In this document: positions 10,394 to 19,967 of the stretch, one piece after another
Layout of the letters: every line of letters starts with the position of its first letter
Numbering within the stretch: position 1 is the first letter of the stretch
Source: Echinicola pacifica DSM 19836
GTDB taxonomy: Bacteria; Bacteroidota; Bacteroidia; Cytophagales; Cyclobacteriaceae
Length of the DNA: 64,000 bases
Assembly: GCF_000373245.1 (NCBI RefSeq)
Contig: NZ_KB890739.1
Location: 969,099 to 1,033,098 of the forward strand
Direction of reading: 5' to 3'
Made by a program: the position numbers and the translations under genes
The notes under the pieces: generated by a model
Databases searched by the model: none
What the model was told of the DNA's origin: nothing
What the model saw: only the letters and a program-made list of their open reading frames with translations

Positions 10394-10559
10394 GATTATG
10401 CTAAAATGCTAATTTATTTCCTAAAATATAAAATATCGTGACATAATAGAGTGGTATTAGGTCAAGATAAGTGAAGTTTAAGCAGAAGTTCCTTGGCAAA
10501 TTTGTAATACTGTCCATTTTTCAGGATGGTGAATTAATAGAAGTAAACACAATTTAGCT

Positions 10560-11687
10560 ATGAACAAAAATTTTATATCCTCCCGAGCGGCTATTGCAGA
10601 TGGCAAGGGAGCATTTACCATTGAGGAGATAGCGGTGGCTAGCCCACTAGCGGATGAGGTGCTGGTAAAGGTCAAAGCAGCGGGACTCTGCCATACTGAT
10701 CATGATTCACTGACTTGGGGTAAGCCCATCATTATGGGCCATGAGGGAGCAGGCTTAGTCGTGGAAGTAGGGGAGAATGTAAAGCATCTAAAGGCGGGGG
10801 ATGCGGTGCTCTTAAACTGGGCCACACCCTGCATGCACTGTTTCCAATGCCAGGAAGGCAATCAGCATATTTGTGAGAATAATTCACCCGTCACCGCAGG
10901 AGGCAATGGCTATACGCCTGGCCATGCGCATTTGGATGGGAGTACCTGGAAGGGGGAGCCGATTGAGCGATCCTTTAATATAGGGACCTTGTCGGAATAT
11001 ACGCTGGTGAAGGCTAGCGCCTGTGTGAAGATCGATATAGCCATTCCTTTTGCAGCGGCCAGTATCCTGAGCTGTGGCGTGATGACTGGCTATGGCTCCG
11101 TGGTGAATGCGGCGCGACTTAAACCGGGCTCTTCGGCGGTGGTTTTGGGTGCTGGAGGAGTAGGGCTGAATGTCATTCAGGCCTGCCGGATAGCGGGTGC
11201 CTCCCGTATCATAGCGGTGGACATAAATAGCGAGCGGCTGAAGATGGCGAGAGCTTTTGGTGCCACAGAGCTGATCCTGGCGGATAAAGAGGATAGAGGT
11301 CTGTCAGGAGTAGCTGAGCAAGTTAAAGGAATGACCGCTGGCCGAGGTGCCGATTATGCCTTTGAGTGCACCGCTATCCCTGCGCTAGGAGCAGCCCCGC
11401 TAGCCATGGTGAGAAATGCCGGAGTGGCCGTTCAGGTGAGCGGAATAGAGGAGGAGATCACGGTGGATATGCGCTTATTTGAATGGGATAAAATATATAT
11501 TAATCCACTTTATGGGCAATGTAGGCCAGAAATTGACTTTCCCAAATTATTTGATCTCTACCAAAAAGGTGATCTGATGCTCGAGGAAATGGTGACCACC
11601 ACCTATCCCTTGCAAGATCTAGGTCAGGCTTTTGAGGATATGCTAGCCGGCAAAAATGCCAAGGGAGTAATTGTTTTTGAATCATGA
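10560..11687 (+). CDS. Zinc-dependent alcohol/formaldehyde dehydrogenase
   Basis: This is a 375-residue medium-chain dehydrogenase. Catalytic zinc ligands are Cys44 (GLCHTDHDS) and His61-Glu62 (GHEGAG), with a third Cys in ILSCGV near residue 175. Structural zinc ligands are Cys91, Cys94, Cys97 and Cys105 (C-x2-C-x2-C-x7-C). The NAD-binding motif is GAGGVGLNVIQA. It resembles class III/thiol-dependent formaldehyde dehydrogenases. Its stop overlaps the start of the esterase gene by four bases (ATGA), so the two are translationally coupled. With the P450 next door, oxidation of formaldehyde or its thiol adduct is the best hypothesis. General alcohol oxidation cannot be excluded, because the family is broad. 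Confidence 0.85.
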   Translation: MNKNFISSRAAIADGKGAFTIEEIAVASPLADEVLVKVKAAGLCHTDHDSLTWGKPIIMGHEGAGLVVEVGENVKHLKAGDAVLLNWATPCMHCFQCQEGNQHICENNSPVTAGGNGYTPGHAHLDGSTWKGEPIERSFNIGTLSEYTLVKASACVKIDIAIPFAAASILSCGVMTGYGSVVNAARLKPGSSAVVLGAGGVGLNVIQACRIAGASRIIAVDINSERLKMARAFGATELILADKEDRGLSGVAEQVKGMTAGRGADYAFECTAIPALGAAPLAMVRNAGVAVQVSGIEEEITVDMRLFEWDKIYINPLYGQCRPEIDFPKLFDLYQKGDLMLEEMVTTTYPLQDLGQAFEDMLAGKNAKGVIVFES

Positions 11688-12511
11688 AGAAATCAGCATT
11701 TAGAACTACGGAGATTTCCGAAGAACATATTTCAGCCGAAGGCTTAAGGTTTATCACCATCAAAAGCCCGCATCTGCAAGGCCGCGGGGATCTGTGTGTG
11801 TATATTCCCCGAGGCGTCAACACCGAAAATCTACCCATGGTGACGCTGCTGCATGGTGTCTATGGAAGTGCATGGGTCTGGGCCTTGAAAGGAGGCGCTC
11901 ATCTGACCTTGCAGCGCCTGGTGGACGAAGGAAAAGTACAGCCTATGGGCCTGTTGATGCCTTCAGATGGGCTTTGGGGAGATGGTTCGGCTTATCTTCC
12001 ACATCATCAGCGGGATTTTATGTCCTGGATCGCCGAGGACCTGCCTACGGCCGCCATGGAGAATTTCCCCGCTTTCAGTCCTGCGTCGCCTAGATTTATC
12101 TCAGGTCTGTCGATGGGGGGATTTGGAGCGCTGGTGGTGGGAGGACATCATGCTAGTCGATATCAGGGAATATCCGCGCACAGCGCCATCACCGATCTGG
12201 AGCAGATGGCGGATTTCGTGGAAGAATCGTGGCTGGAAATGAAGAAAGCCAGTGATTTTGGGAATGCTTTTCAGGTACTAAGCAGGGCAGGGAAAAACCT
12301 GCCACCGCTGAGATTTGACTGTGGAAAGGACGATGATCTCGCTGAGGCCAATCGTCTGCTGAGCAGGCAGCTACAGGAAGCAGGCATTGCACATGCTTTT
12401 GAGGAATTTCCTGGCGCCCATGAATGGAGCTATTGGAATAGGCATTTAGAGGATACTTTAGTATTTTTCGACCAGATCATCCAAGATGCTGACACCAAAT
12501 CAAAACATTGA
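11684..12511 (+). CDS. Esterase-D-like alpha/beta hydrolase, possible S-formyl-thiol hydrolase
   Basis: This 275-residue cytoplasmic alpha/beta hydrolase is of the putative-esterase family that includes S-formylglutathione hydrolase. The nucleophile elbow is GLSMGG with Ser143, the likely acid is in FDCGKDDD (about 212), and the His is in PGAHEWSYW (about 245). LLHGVYGS forms the oxyanion region. Coupling to the dehydrogenase through a 4-base overlap mirrors the FrmA/FrmB arrangement, in which the hydrolase releases formate from the formyl-thioester. Bacteroidota often lack glutathione, so the thiol may be another one or the enzyme may hydrolyse sugar esters instead. Confidence in family is high, in substrate moderate. 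Confidence 0.85.
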   Translation: MKKSAFRTTEISEEHISAEGLRFITIKSPHLQGRGDLCVYIPRGVNTENLPMVTLLHGVYGSAWVWALKGGAHLTLQRLVDEGKVQPMGLLMPSDGLWGDGSAYLPHHQRDFMSWIAEDLPTAAMENFPAFSPASPRFISGLSMGGFGALVVGGHHASRYQGISAHSAITDLEQMADFVEESWLEMKKASDFGNAFQVLSRAGKNLPPLRFDCGKDDDLAEANRLLSRQLQEAGIAHAFEEFPGAHEWSYWNRHLEDTLVFFDQIIQDADTKSKH

Positions 12512-12575
12512 TCAGCCTATAAAGGTTATCCAAAAAGAATAAGCGCTGGCAGTAACAAGGGCATAATCACCAATT

Positions 12576-14885
12576 ATGGAAGTGGAGAAAATCAGAAAAG
12601 TATCGTTTACAGGACCTATAATGCCCGATGGAGGAAGTTTTGGGAGTCCTAAAGTTTACGCAGCAGGTATTCCTGCGGTGAAGGTGGCCCTGGAGCATGC
12701 CTTAAAAGAAATGGGCTTAAAGCGATCTGTGCTGACCCTCTCCAAACTTAATCAGCAGGAGGGGATAGACTGCCCAGGCTGTGCCTGGCCAGATCCCGAA
12801 AAGCGAAGCCCCTTAGGGGAGTTTTGCGAAAATGGAGTGAAAGCCATCGCTGAGGAGGCCACCAATCAGCGTGTAGATCCGGCTTTTTTTGAGAAATATT
12901 CTGTCGAAGAAATGGCCTCTTGGTCTGACTATCAGATTGGCAAGAGTGGAAGGATCACCCATCCTATGGTCCTTCGGCCAGGTTCTTTGCACTACCAGGC
13001 CATATCCTGGGCAGAGGCTTTTGACCTTATTGCCGAGGAGCTACACGGTTTGGACCATCCTGATGAAGCTGTTTTTTATACCTCAGGAAGGTCAAGTAAT
13101 GAAGCTGCATTTCTATATGGCTTGTTTATCAGGGCCTTTGGAACTAATAATATGCCCGATTGCTCGAATATGTGTCATGAATCCTCAGGCGTTGCCCTTA
13201 CCGAAACTCTGGGGATCGGCAAGGGATCGGTGACTTTGGAGGATATGTACCTCGCGGATGTGGTCATGATCCTGGGACAAAACCCCGGCACCAATCACCC
13301 CAGGATGCTGTCTGCTCTAGAGAAATGTAAGGGGAATGGAGGCAAAATAATCTCCATAAACCCACTTAAAGAAGCGGGTTTGGTGCGATTTAAGAATCCT
13401 CAGGAAATCATTGGGATGATCGGGCAGGGCACAGGTCTCACCGACCTGTATCTTCAGGTGAAGATCAATCAGGATGTCGCTTTATTAAAATTGATCCTAA
13501 AAAAACTATATCATAAAGAACTACAGGAATCAGGGATTTTTGATTGGGAATTTATCCAGGAAAAGACCCAGGGAGTAGAGGCTTTTTTGGAGGACCTAAA
13601 AAGATATTCTTCCGAGGAGCTGCTGCGTTCCTGCGGGCTGGATGAGGAGCAGGTGGATGAGGCAGTGGAAATCATTGCGGCCGGCAAAAAGCTGATCATC
13701 TGCTGGGCGATGGGGCTTACTCAACATAAAAATGGGGTGGACAATATTCAGGAATGTGTCAATTTACTCCTGCTAAAAGGCAGTATAGGAAAGCCAGGCG
13801 CGGGCACCTGCCCCGTTCGCGGCCATAGCAATGTGCAGGGGGATCGCACGGTGGGGATTACCCACCATGTTTCACCACGTCTCAATGCGGCATACCAAAG
13901 GGTGTTTAATTTTATCCCTCCCACCAAGGTAGGCTTGGACGTGGTGCATGCGATACAGGCCATGCATGAGAAGAAGGCGAAAATTTTTGTAGCCTTGGGA
14001 GGCAATTTCCTTTCGGCTGCCAGCGATACTCACTATACAGGTGCCGCCCTGCAAAACTGCCGCCTCACGGTTCAGATTAGCACTAAGCTGAATAGAAGTC
14101 ATCTGGTGACTGGCAAAACAGCCTTGATCCTGCCCTCCCTGGGCCGCACAGAACAGGACCTGGAAGGAGGAGCCAAAAGGTATATTACAGTAGAAAATAG
14201 CATGGGCAGAGTACATCGCTCTCAGGGGAGGCTGCAGCCGGCTTCAGACCAACTCAAAAGTGAACCAGCGATCATCGCCACTATGGCCAAGGCCTATTTC
14301 AAAGATACTGGAAGCATCGATTGGGAGGCATTAGGAGAAGATTATGATCTGATTCGGGAAAAAATAGCCCAGGTATTTGGAGGATTTGAGGACTATTCAG
14401 AGCGATCGGCAGGGGCAGGTTTCGACTTGCCCAACAATTCCCGGGAAGCAGATTTTTCCTCCTTGCCGGGAGGCAAAGCCCATTTTACCCGTTGCCAGCT
14501 ACCCAATCATCAGCTGACCAATGCCAAATACCTACTGATGAGCATACGGTCTCATGATCAGTTTAATACGACCATCTATGGCCTAAATGACCGGTATCGT
14601 GGCGTGAAAATGGAGCGTAGAGTGCTATTTATGAACCCGCAGGATGTCGCAGAAGAAGGCCTGAAGAAGATGGATGTCGTTGATCTCATAAGTAAGTACG
14701 ATGGCCAAATTCGTAAAGCCGAGAACTTCCTGATATTCCCCTATGACATCCCTCAAGGAAACCTGGCGGCCTATTTCCCCGAAACCAATGTACTGGTGCC
14801 CATCCATCATTTTGCAGACAAAAGCCATACCCCGATCAGCAAATCAATAGAGGTAGATATCCTCCCCAAACCCAATTCCCAATAG
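12576..14885 (+). CDS. FdhF/YdeP-family molybdopterin oxidoreductase (formate dehydrogenase-like)
   Basis: This 769-residue member of the Mo/W-bisPGD oxidoreductase superfamily has an N-terminal cysteine cluster at Cys66, Cys69 (CPGCAWPDP) and Cys84, the short YdeP-type arrangement. The predicted metal ligand is a Cys in SNMCHESSG (about residue 200), so it is a cysteine and not a selenocysteine enzyme. QNPGTNHPRML and LLKGSIGKPGAGTCPVRGHSNVQGD-type segments are typical cofactor-binding regions; no Tat signal is visible. It lies 64 bp after the esterase and is likely in the same operon. Formate oxidation to CO2 would finish formaldehyde detoxification. YdeP proteins are poorly characterised, so formate as substrate is an inference from context. 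Confidence 0.82.
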   Translation: MEVEKIRKVSFTGPIMPDGGSFGSPKVYAAGIPAVKVALEHALKEMGLKRSVLTLSKLNQQEGIDCPGCAWPDPEKRSPLGEFCENGVKAIAEEATNQRVDPAFFEKYSVEEMASWSDYQIGKSGRITHPMVLRPGSLHYQAISWAEAFDLIAEELHGLDHPDEAVFYTSGRSSNEAAFLYGLFIRAFGTNNMPDCSNMCHESSGVALTETLGIGKGSVTLEDMYLADVVMILGQNPGTNHPRMLSALEKCKGNGGKIISINPLKEAGLVRFKNPQEIIGMIGQGTGLTDLYLQVKINQDVALLKLILKKLYHKELQESGIFDWEFIQEKTQGVEAFLEDLKRYSSEELLRSCGLDEEQVDEAVEIIAAGKKLIICWAMGLTQHKNGVDNIQECVNLLLLKGSIGKPGAGTCPVRGHSNVQGDRTVGITHHVSPRLNAAYQRVFNFIPPTKVGLDVVHAIQAMHEKKAKIFVALGGNFLSAASDTHYTGAALQNCRLTVQISTKLNRSHLVTGKTALILPSLGRTEQDLEGGAKRYITVENSMGRVHRSQGRLQPASDQLKSEPAIIATMAKAYFKDTGSIDWEALGEDYDLIREKIAQVFGGFEDYSERSAGAGFDLPNNSREADFSSLPGGKAHFTRCQLPNHQLTNAKYLLMSIRSHDQFNTTIYGLNDRYRGVKMERRVLFMNPQDVAEEGLKKMDVVDLISKYDGQIRKAENFLIFPYDIPQGNLAAYFPETNVLVPIHHFADKSHTPISKSIEVDILPKPNSQ

Positions 14886-15253
14886 CCTGGGCCAAAATAC
14901 GGGTTGGAGTATGAATTAAAAGAGGCAATATGAGCTAGATGAAGAAAGGGTAAGGGGGGATAGTTTTAAAGTTTAGCTGGCAGTTTTATAATGCTGCTGT
15001 CTAGGGTAGCAGCCTCCCTTTTACTTGCTGCAGTCTTCGATCTCACCCTAGCGGTGTAATGCTTCTGCCTCAAAACAGCCTGATATTCATTAAGTTTCAG
15101 CCCTCATTCTGATAACTAATGCATAATGCTGGCTAAAAGGGGGGACTATGGACGAATGGAGGGTGAAAATTTAAATCATTCATTATTTCCAAAGGAGCGG
15201 GGATTGGGTTGATTTTTTGGACAATACCGAGTGCATCACATATAACCTGATTT
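14886..15253. other. Gene-free intergenic region
   Basis: About 370 bases between convergent genes. I see no coding frame, RNA gene or strong terminator hairpin. Confidence 0.5.
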
Positions 15254-16207
15254 TCATTCCACCTTGCTACTGATGCCTATCAGTTCTTTTTGAAGCAGCT
15301 TGTTTTCAATTTCCAGCAACTGGACTTTTTTATTCAAATCGATTACATATAAGGTTAATTCCTCGATTTTCTGTAGAAGCGTGGCATCCATTTTCCCAAG
15401 TTCAATACCATTTTCTATCACCTCTTTTTCACTAGGTACATCTGGCAGATGCTTGTGCTGTATTATAAAAAGTTCGACCTCTTGAAGTGAAGGAAGGGAG
15501 TAATTATCATTAAACACAAAATCCGACCAACTGCTGGATTCTACTTTTACCTCCCGGGCGCCTATAGAGCCATGTACTGCCAATTTATGGGAGCCCATTG
15601 ATGTGGTACCTATCCCGATTTGATTAGAGGTGTTGATGGTGAAAACCTGGGACTTATTAGAGTAATTATAAAAGATAAAACTCCCGGAATTGATAGGATA
15701 GTTGGAGATAAATCCCCATTTGTTCTCATTGGCATTCATAAACCGAATTACGGATGCATTTGCGGTGGAACTGGTATTGATATGAATGTCTGAGTTCTCG
15801 TTGGGGGCAGACTTTACCTCTAAACGCGCGCTAGGATTGGTAGTGCCTATCCCTACATTTTTGGTAATATAGTGTGAAAAGATAGAAATATATTTTTCAT
15901 CTTGTGCTCCCAAAGGCAAAGTAGGCCCCTCCATACCAGCCCCAATACCAAAACCAGTAGGAAGTGTTACTAAGTCAACATAGGAGTTATGCCGTCCTAT
16001 TCGGATTCCAGTCATGGTATCGGTACTTAAAGAGTGAAAGCGGGAAATGTATTTAGTGTCAGAATGGACCGATAAGGGCATATCAGGTGTTGCGACATTT
16101 ATTCCAACATTATCGGTGGTAATAATAGAGCTGCCTTTGTCGGTCCATTGGGCAAAGGATGGCAATGAAATCACTGTAAGGAGCGAAGTAATAATTAGTA
16201 GTTTCAT
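15254..16207 (-). CDS. Secreted tail-fibre-like repeat protein
   Basis: This 317-residue protein has a signal peptide (MKLLIITSLLTVISLPSFAQ). Its beta-rich middle carries repeated motifs of the form N-[VI]-G-I-[GN] (DNVGINVATP, KNVGIGTTNPSARLEV, NQIGIGTT), seen in tail-fibre and adhesin-like proteins. The C-terminus follows the Bacteroidota-typical pattern HKHLPDVPSEKE...LGKMDATLLQKIEELTLY and a short coiled coil. Proteins of this family are common and mostly of unknown function. It is in tandem with a paralogue 11 bp away; the pair probably forms a surface-associated or secreted fibre. The name only describes sequence style. Confidence 0.75.
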   Translation of the reverse strand: MKLLIITSLLTVISLPSFAQWTDKGSSIITTDNVGINVATPDMPLSVHSDTKYISRFHSLSTDTMTGIRIGRHNSYVDLVTLPTGFGIGAGMEGPTLPLGAQDEKYISIFSHYITKNVGIGTTNPSARLEVKSAPNENSDIHINTSSTANASVIRFMNANENKWGFISNYPINSGSFIFYNYSNKSQVFTINTSNQIGIGTTSMGSHKLAVHGSIGAREVKVESSSWSDFVFNDNYSLPSLQEVELFIIQHKHLPDVPSEKEVIENGIELGKMDATLLQKIEELTLYVIDLNKKVQLLEIENKLLQKELIGISSKVE

Positions 16208-16218
16208 AGGGTGTATTT

Positions 16219-17226
16219 TTAGTTTGAAAGTAAGGCGGTGAGAATCTCTTCCAGCTTTGTAATCTTTTGTTCTAGCATTTCCATCTTTTTCTCCGTGGCC
16301 TTTAAAGTCTGATTTTCTACTTTGAGCGCATCCAATTCGTCTTGTTGTTGAATGGTGTGGAGGGTAAGTTCTTCAATCTTTTTCAGGAGCCTCATATCCA
16401 TGTCTCCAAGATCAAAACCGTTTTCGGCAATTTCAGCCGCTGAGGGGATTTCAGGCAGGTGTTTGTGTTCTTGAATATAGGCTTTCGTGTCTTTAATAGT
16501 TCTCAAATTATAACTCTCTTCGAATACATAGTCTGGGACAGTTATATCGGTTTTGACTTTAACTTCCTTGGCAAGGATATTTCCATTAACAGATAGCTTA
16601 GCGATAGGATCAGACATTCCAATCCCAACATTACCTGAATTTTCACCGGCATAGGGGATCGTTAAGACCTCTTTATCGGTACCGTTAAGCCTGGTTCTTA
16701 AAGTGAATTTATCAGTGATACCGTTTAGAGATAAGCGTACTCCGTGAGAGGAAGGCCCTTCATAAATATTGATATACGCTTGTTCTTCCAAATTAAATTC
16801 CCTAGACCCTATGCGCATGCCCGATGACGAAATGTCCAATGATTCTAAAGGGGAGTTGGTGCCTATACCTACCTGACCATTACCGTCGTCCACAATCACC
16901 TTTTTCCATTTTTGCCAGGTACTATTGGTGTGAAACCTAAGCCACATCTCCTGCCGGTTTAGGCCAAAAGCCAGCTGGGCATCATACCTGGAGTCTGCAA
17001 ACTGCGTTTGAAACATCGTCCACCAGTTTTGTTCATTGGGCCAATTATTTAATGTCGTTGGGCCCATAGTGGAATTTCGCCATACCGCAGTGGCTTCTCC
17101 AATTGCATTATTTGCATCATTGCCAGGAATAGTTACCTTCATTTTTACTGGAATATCCTGAGCATAAGATATATGACTATATAAGATTGTCAGTAAGAAG
17201 AGAATGAAGTAGTTGTATTTTTTCAT
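16219..17226 (-). CDS. Secreted tail-fibre-like repeat protein (paralogue)
   Basis: This 335-residue protein has a signal peptide (MKKYNYFILFLLTILYSHISYAQ). An N-terminal segment resembles the phage-derived 'pyocin knob/tail fibre' style (NNWPNEQNWWTMFQTQFADSRYDAQLAF, then MWLRFHTNSTWQKWKKV). It has the QVGIGTNSP and NVGIGMSDP repeats, and its C-terminus HKHLPEIPSAAEI...MRLLKKIEELTLH plus a coiled coil is shared with the downstream gene. It is the first gene of the pair. An AT-rich non-coding stretch lies upstream and should hold its promoter. Function unknown; attachment or a decoy fibre is possible. Confidence 0.75.
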   Translation of the reverse strand: MKKYNYFILFLLTILYSHISYAQDIPVKMKVTIPGNDANNAIGEATAVWRNSTMGPTTLNNWPNEQNWWTMFQTQFADSRYDAQLAFGLNRQEMWLRFHTNSTWQKWKKVIVDDGNGQVGIGTNSPLESLDISSSGMRIGSREFNLEEQAYINIYEGPSSHGVRLSLNGITDKFTLRTRLNGTDKEVLTIPYAGENSGNVGIGMSDPIAKLSVNGNILAKEVKVKTDITVPDYVFEESYNLRTIKDTKAYIQEHKHLPEIPSAAEIAENGFDLGDMDMRLLKKIEELTLHTIQQQDELDALKVENQTLKATEKKMEMLEQKITKLEEILTALLSN

Positions 17227-17229
17227 AGT

Positions 17230-18902
17230 TGTCTTTAATTAATTGAATAGTGTCCTATTGTTTGATAGAAAGAATTATGATAATAGTCTTTACCCCACAT
17301 GGCTTTCTATCTTGCACCATTGCACCTACCTATACAATATCGATAGGACCATTTCCTCGGCAATTGATTTCACGAAATTCAGAAAGGCCAAATGAATAAA
17401 GATTCTTGTGCCACCTTAGTTAAATAGTTTTTTAGTGGTTGATTTTTATTATTTCAATAGTGAAATTCTATATAGTGTAGGTATAAAAATAAATTGGTAT
17501 ATGAATAAGGTAAAATGTATTTTGTAATAATTGATAAATGGAATTGGTTTTAAAAATAAATATTATTATTTAAAATAAAAGTTATTTTGATGAAATTAAT
17601 TTTAAAATTTGATTTTTTTTGAGTGGTTGATTAGAGGTTCTGGTTTTATTAATAATGTATGATGGAATTATGATGTATAAATATGAATTGAGCTAAAATA
17701 TGGGTTAGTGGCAATGTGATTTTTATATTTATTCTTAAATTATATTTGATATAAGACAGGTTTTGAGATAATATCAATAGAATTTTAGATTATAAAAATA
17801 ATGCTAATATAGCTTCATGATAAAAGGAGGGAGTAGAAATACAGTTAGAGATAGGCTTTAGCCTTAAGAAAGACTTCTATCCTTGCTTTCGAAAGTGTTG
17901 ATTTGGTATCCAAAATATTTGACAATCAGTATAGACCTACTTTCTAGTGACAGAATAGAGTAATGGATCATAGATCTAATGAAGTCATGAATCAAATCCC
18001 TATGTTGAACCTGTTTTTAAGTAGTTTATGTATTTTTTTTAAATTTTCACCTTGTTTTTAATAAAATTCATGATTTTTTATAAATAGGTAGCTATATAAA
18101 AAAAACAGCTTTTATAGTGCTCACAAAGAGAGGTTATGATGGTAAAAAAAAATAGTTTTGAAGGTAAAAAAAAATCAATTGGTTAGGAATGATTTACAGT
18201 TATGTCAAGTCCACACATGAGTTCGGATTTATCTTTGAACAAAATATAATCAATATTGAAATTATTTTCCCACACCTCCCTAAAATTTATCTAGTCAATT
18301 AGTACCAGTTTTAAGTCTGAAAAGAATGGTCTTAGTTAATGTTTGCATTAATAGACGCAAATAAATGGTAAAAATGCATTATTGATTTCTGATTTTATTT
18401 TTTGATGGATTTTAATATTTTATTTAAACTTTTGTTTTAATTTTTTTTTTTATATTTTTGATAACGATATGAGTTTTAAGATTTGTATCAATTTGTTAGG
18501 TTTGTGTCTATTGTTTTTAAGTGGATCTAAGGTTAATGCGGTAGTGTGAAATATTTAATAAGTTTATCTGTTTGGGTCAATTGGTGATTTTGCAATGGAA
18601 TGAGAGGTTTAATCTTTAAATAATTACCGTTTATTTTCCTGATCAATTTAAAAAGTATACAGAAATATTAACGCTTTTATAAACCAAGAAAAACAAATCT
18701 TAAAATATAATAATTATCTAAGTTCTTTGCTAAAAGAAAATATTAATGGAATGCAAGACAAAAATATTTTAAAGAAAAAGTATTTTAGTAATACCTCATT
18801 ATTGAACATGGAAGAGCTAGTACTTTTAAACTGAAACCAAAACTAAATATTAATTAATCTTGTGAAAAAAAACTCAGAACAACATATCCTAGAAATTTAA
18901 TT
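17230..18902. other. Long AT-rich non-coding region
   Basis: About 1.67 kb with very high A+T and many homopolymer runs (for example two neighbouring GGTA9-10 tracts near 18142 and 18163). It has no open frame of useful length on either strand. It marks the left border of the accessory region. I see no RNA gene or clear repeat array. Confidence 0.6.
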
Positions 18903-19967
18903 ATGAAAGCATTTAATTTCGGACATAAAAATATCCTGAAAAGAATACTAATATATACAATCTATTTAACTTTAACGATTTCCACTTGTTTTTCACAAAG
19001 TGTACTAAGCCATGAGAGAGAAGTAGCGAGTCCTGAAAATTATAATTTTGTAGATATTGAATTCGATAATGAGGAGGAAGGTTTTACACTATCGGGTACT
19101 TTGATAACACCAAAATCCAAATTTGATAAAATATTAGTTATTGTCCCAGGTACTGGTAAAGATGGAAGGAATAGTCATTTTAAACTAGTAGATAGTTTAT
19201 TACAAAACAATGTAGCAGTATATAGGTATGACGAGAGAGGCGTTGGTAAATCTCAAGGGAAATACTCTAACCTATATCTATTTTCCAATATAAGAAAGTA
19301 CAATGACTTGTATTATTGCTTAAACAAATTGCGTGAAATCGATGAAATTAAAGAAAAAAAAATTGGAGTACTAGGCCACAGTGAGGGAGGATTGGCTTCT
19401 ATTGAAGCATATGAAAAGGGTGCACAAATTGATTTTTTCATACAGTGGGCAGTACCTATTAAACCTTATGATACTGTTAGATTTCAATATGAAAAAGGAT
19501 CCAATAAGGGATTTTTTAAAACTTTAAAAATCCCCTCTGATAGACATGCGGAATTTATCGATCTAGTCAATACTACTATCCAATTAAATAAGTATGAAAA
19601 AAATTCAAAAATCAGGAAAGTAATTGATAAAGCAGCAAAATCTTCGGGTTTCAACAAAGGGGATTATCAAGAGTACTTATCCAGCACCCTATTTATAAGT
19701 TTGCTTAAAAAAGATTATGAAGCAACATATAAAAATATAGAAAGTCCAGTATTTTATATAATAGGCTCAATGGATGAAATAGTAGACCCAATCAAAAACA
19801 CACAAATTTTAAGAGAAATTAAAAATAACAATATTGATATTTGTGTTATGCCCAACTTATACCATATGCTTAGTAAGGAGAAATTCAGTGAACCAGGGCC
19901 CAAAGTATACTTAATTGAAGACGAGGCCAATAGTAAAATAATCCAATGGATCACAAAATCTTTTTAA
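18903..19967 (+). CDS. Secreted alpha/beta hydrolase
   Basis: This 354-residue serine hydrolase has an N-terminal hydrophobic signal/anchor (about residues 12-32, ending CFSQ). The nucleophile elbow is GHSEGG (LGVLGHSEGGLAS, about residue 160), with upstream VVPGTGKDGR as the oxyanion region and YDERGVGKS typical of the prolyl-oligopeptidase/dienelactone-hydrolase clan. The candidate catalytic Asp is in GSMDEIVDP and the His in NLYHMLSKE. Codon use and base composition are much more AT-rich than in the PUL genes, matching the flanking accessory DNA. It has no operon partners; substrate unknown. Confidence 0.8.
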   Translation: MKAFNFGHKNILKRILIYTIYLTLTISTCFSQSVLSHEREVASPENYNFVDIEFDNEEEGFTLSGTLITPKSKFDKILVIVPGTGKDGRNSHFKLVDSLLQNNVAVYRYDERGVGKSQGKYSNLYLFSNIRKYNDLYYCLNKLREIDEIKEKKIGVLGHSEGGLASIEAYEKGAQIDFFIQWAVPIKPYDTVRFQYEKGSNKGFFKTLKIPSDRHAEFIDLVNTTIQLNKYEKNSKIRKVIDKAAKSSGFNKGDYQEYLSSTLFISLLKKDYEATYKNIESPVFYIIGSMDEIVDPIKNTQILREIKNNNIDICVMPNLYHMLSKEKFSEPGPKVYLIEDEANSKIIQWITKSF

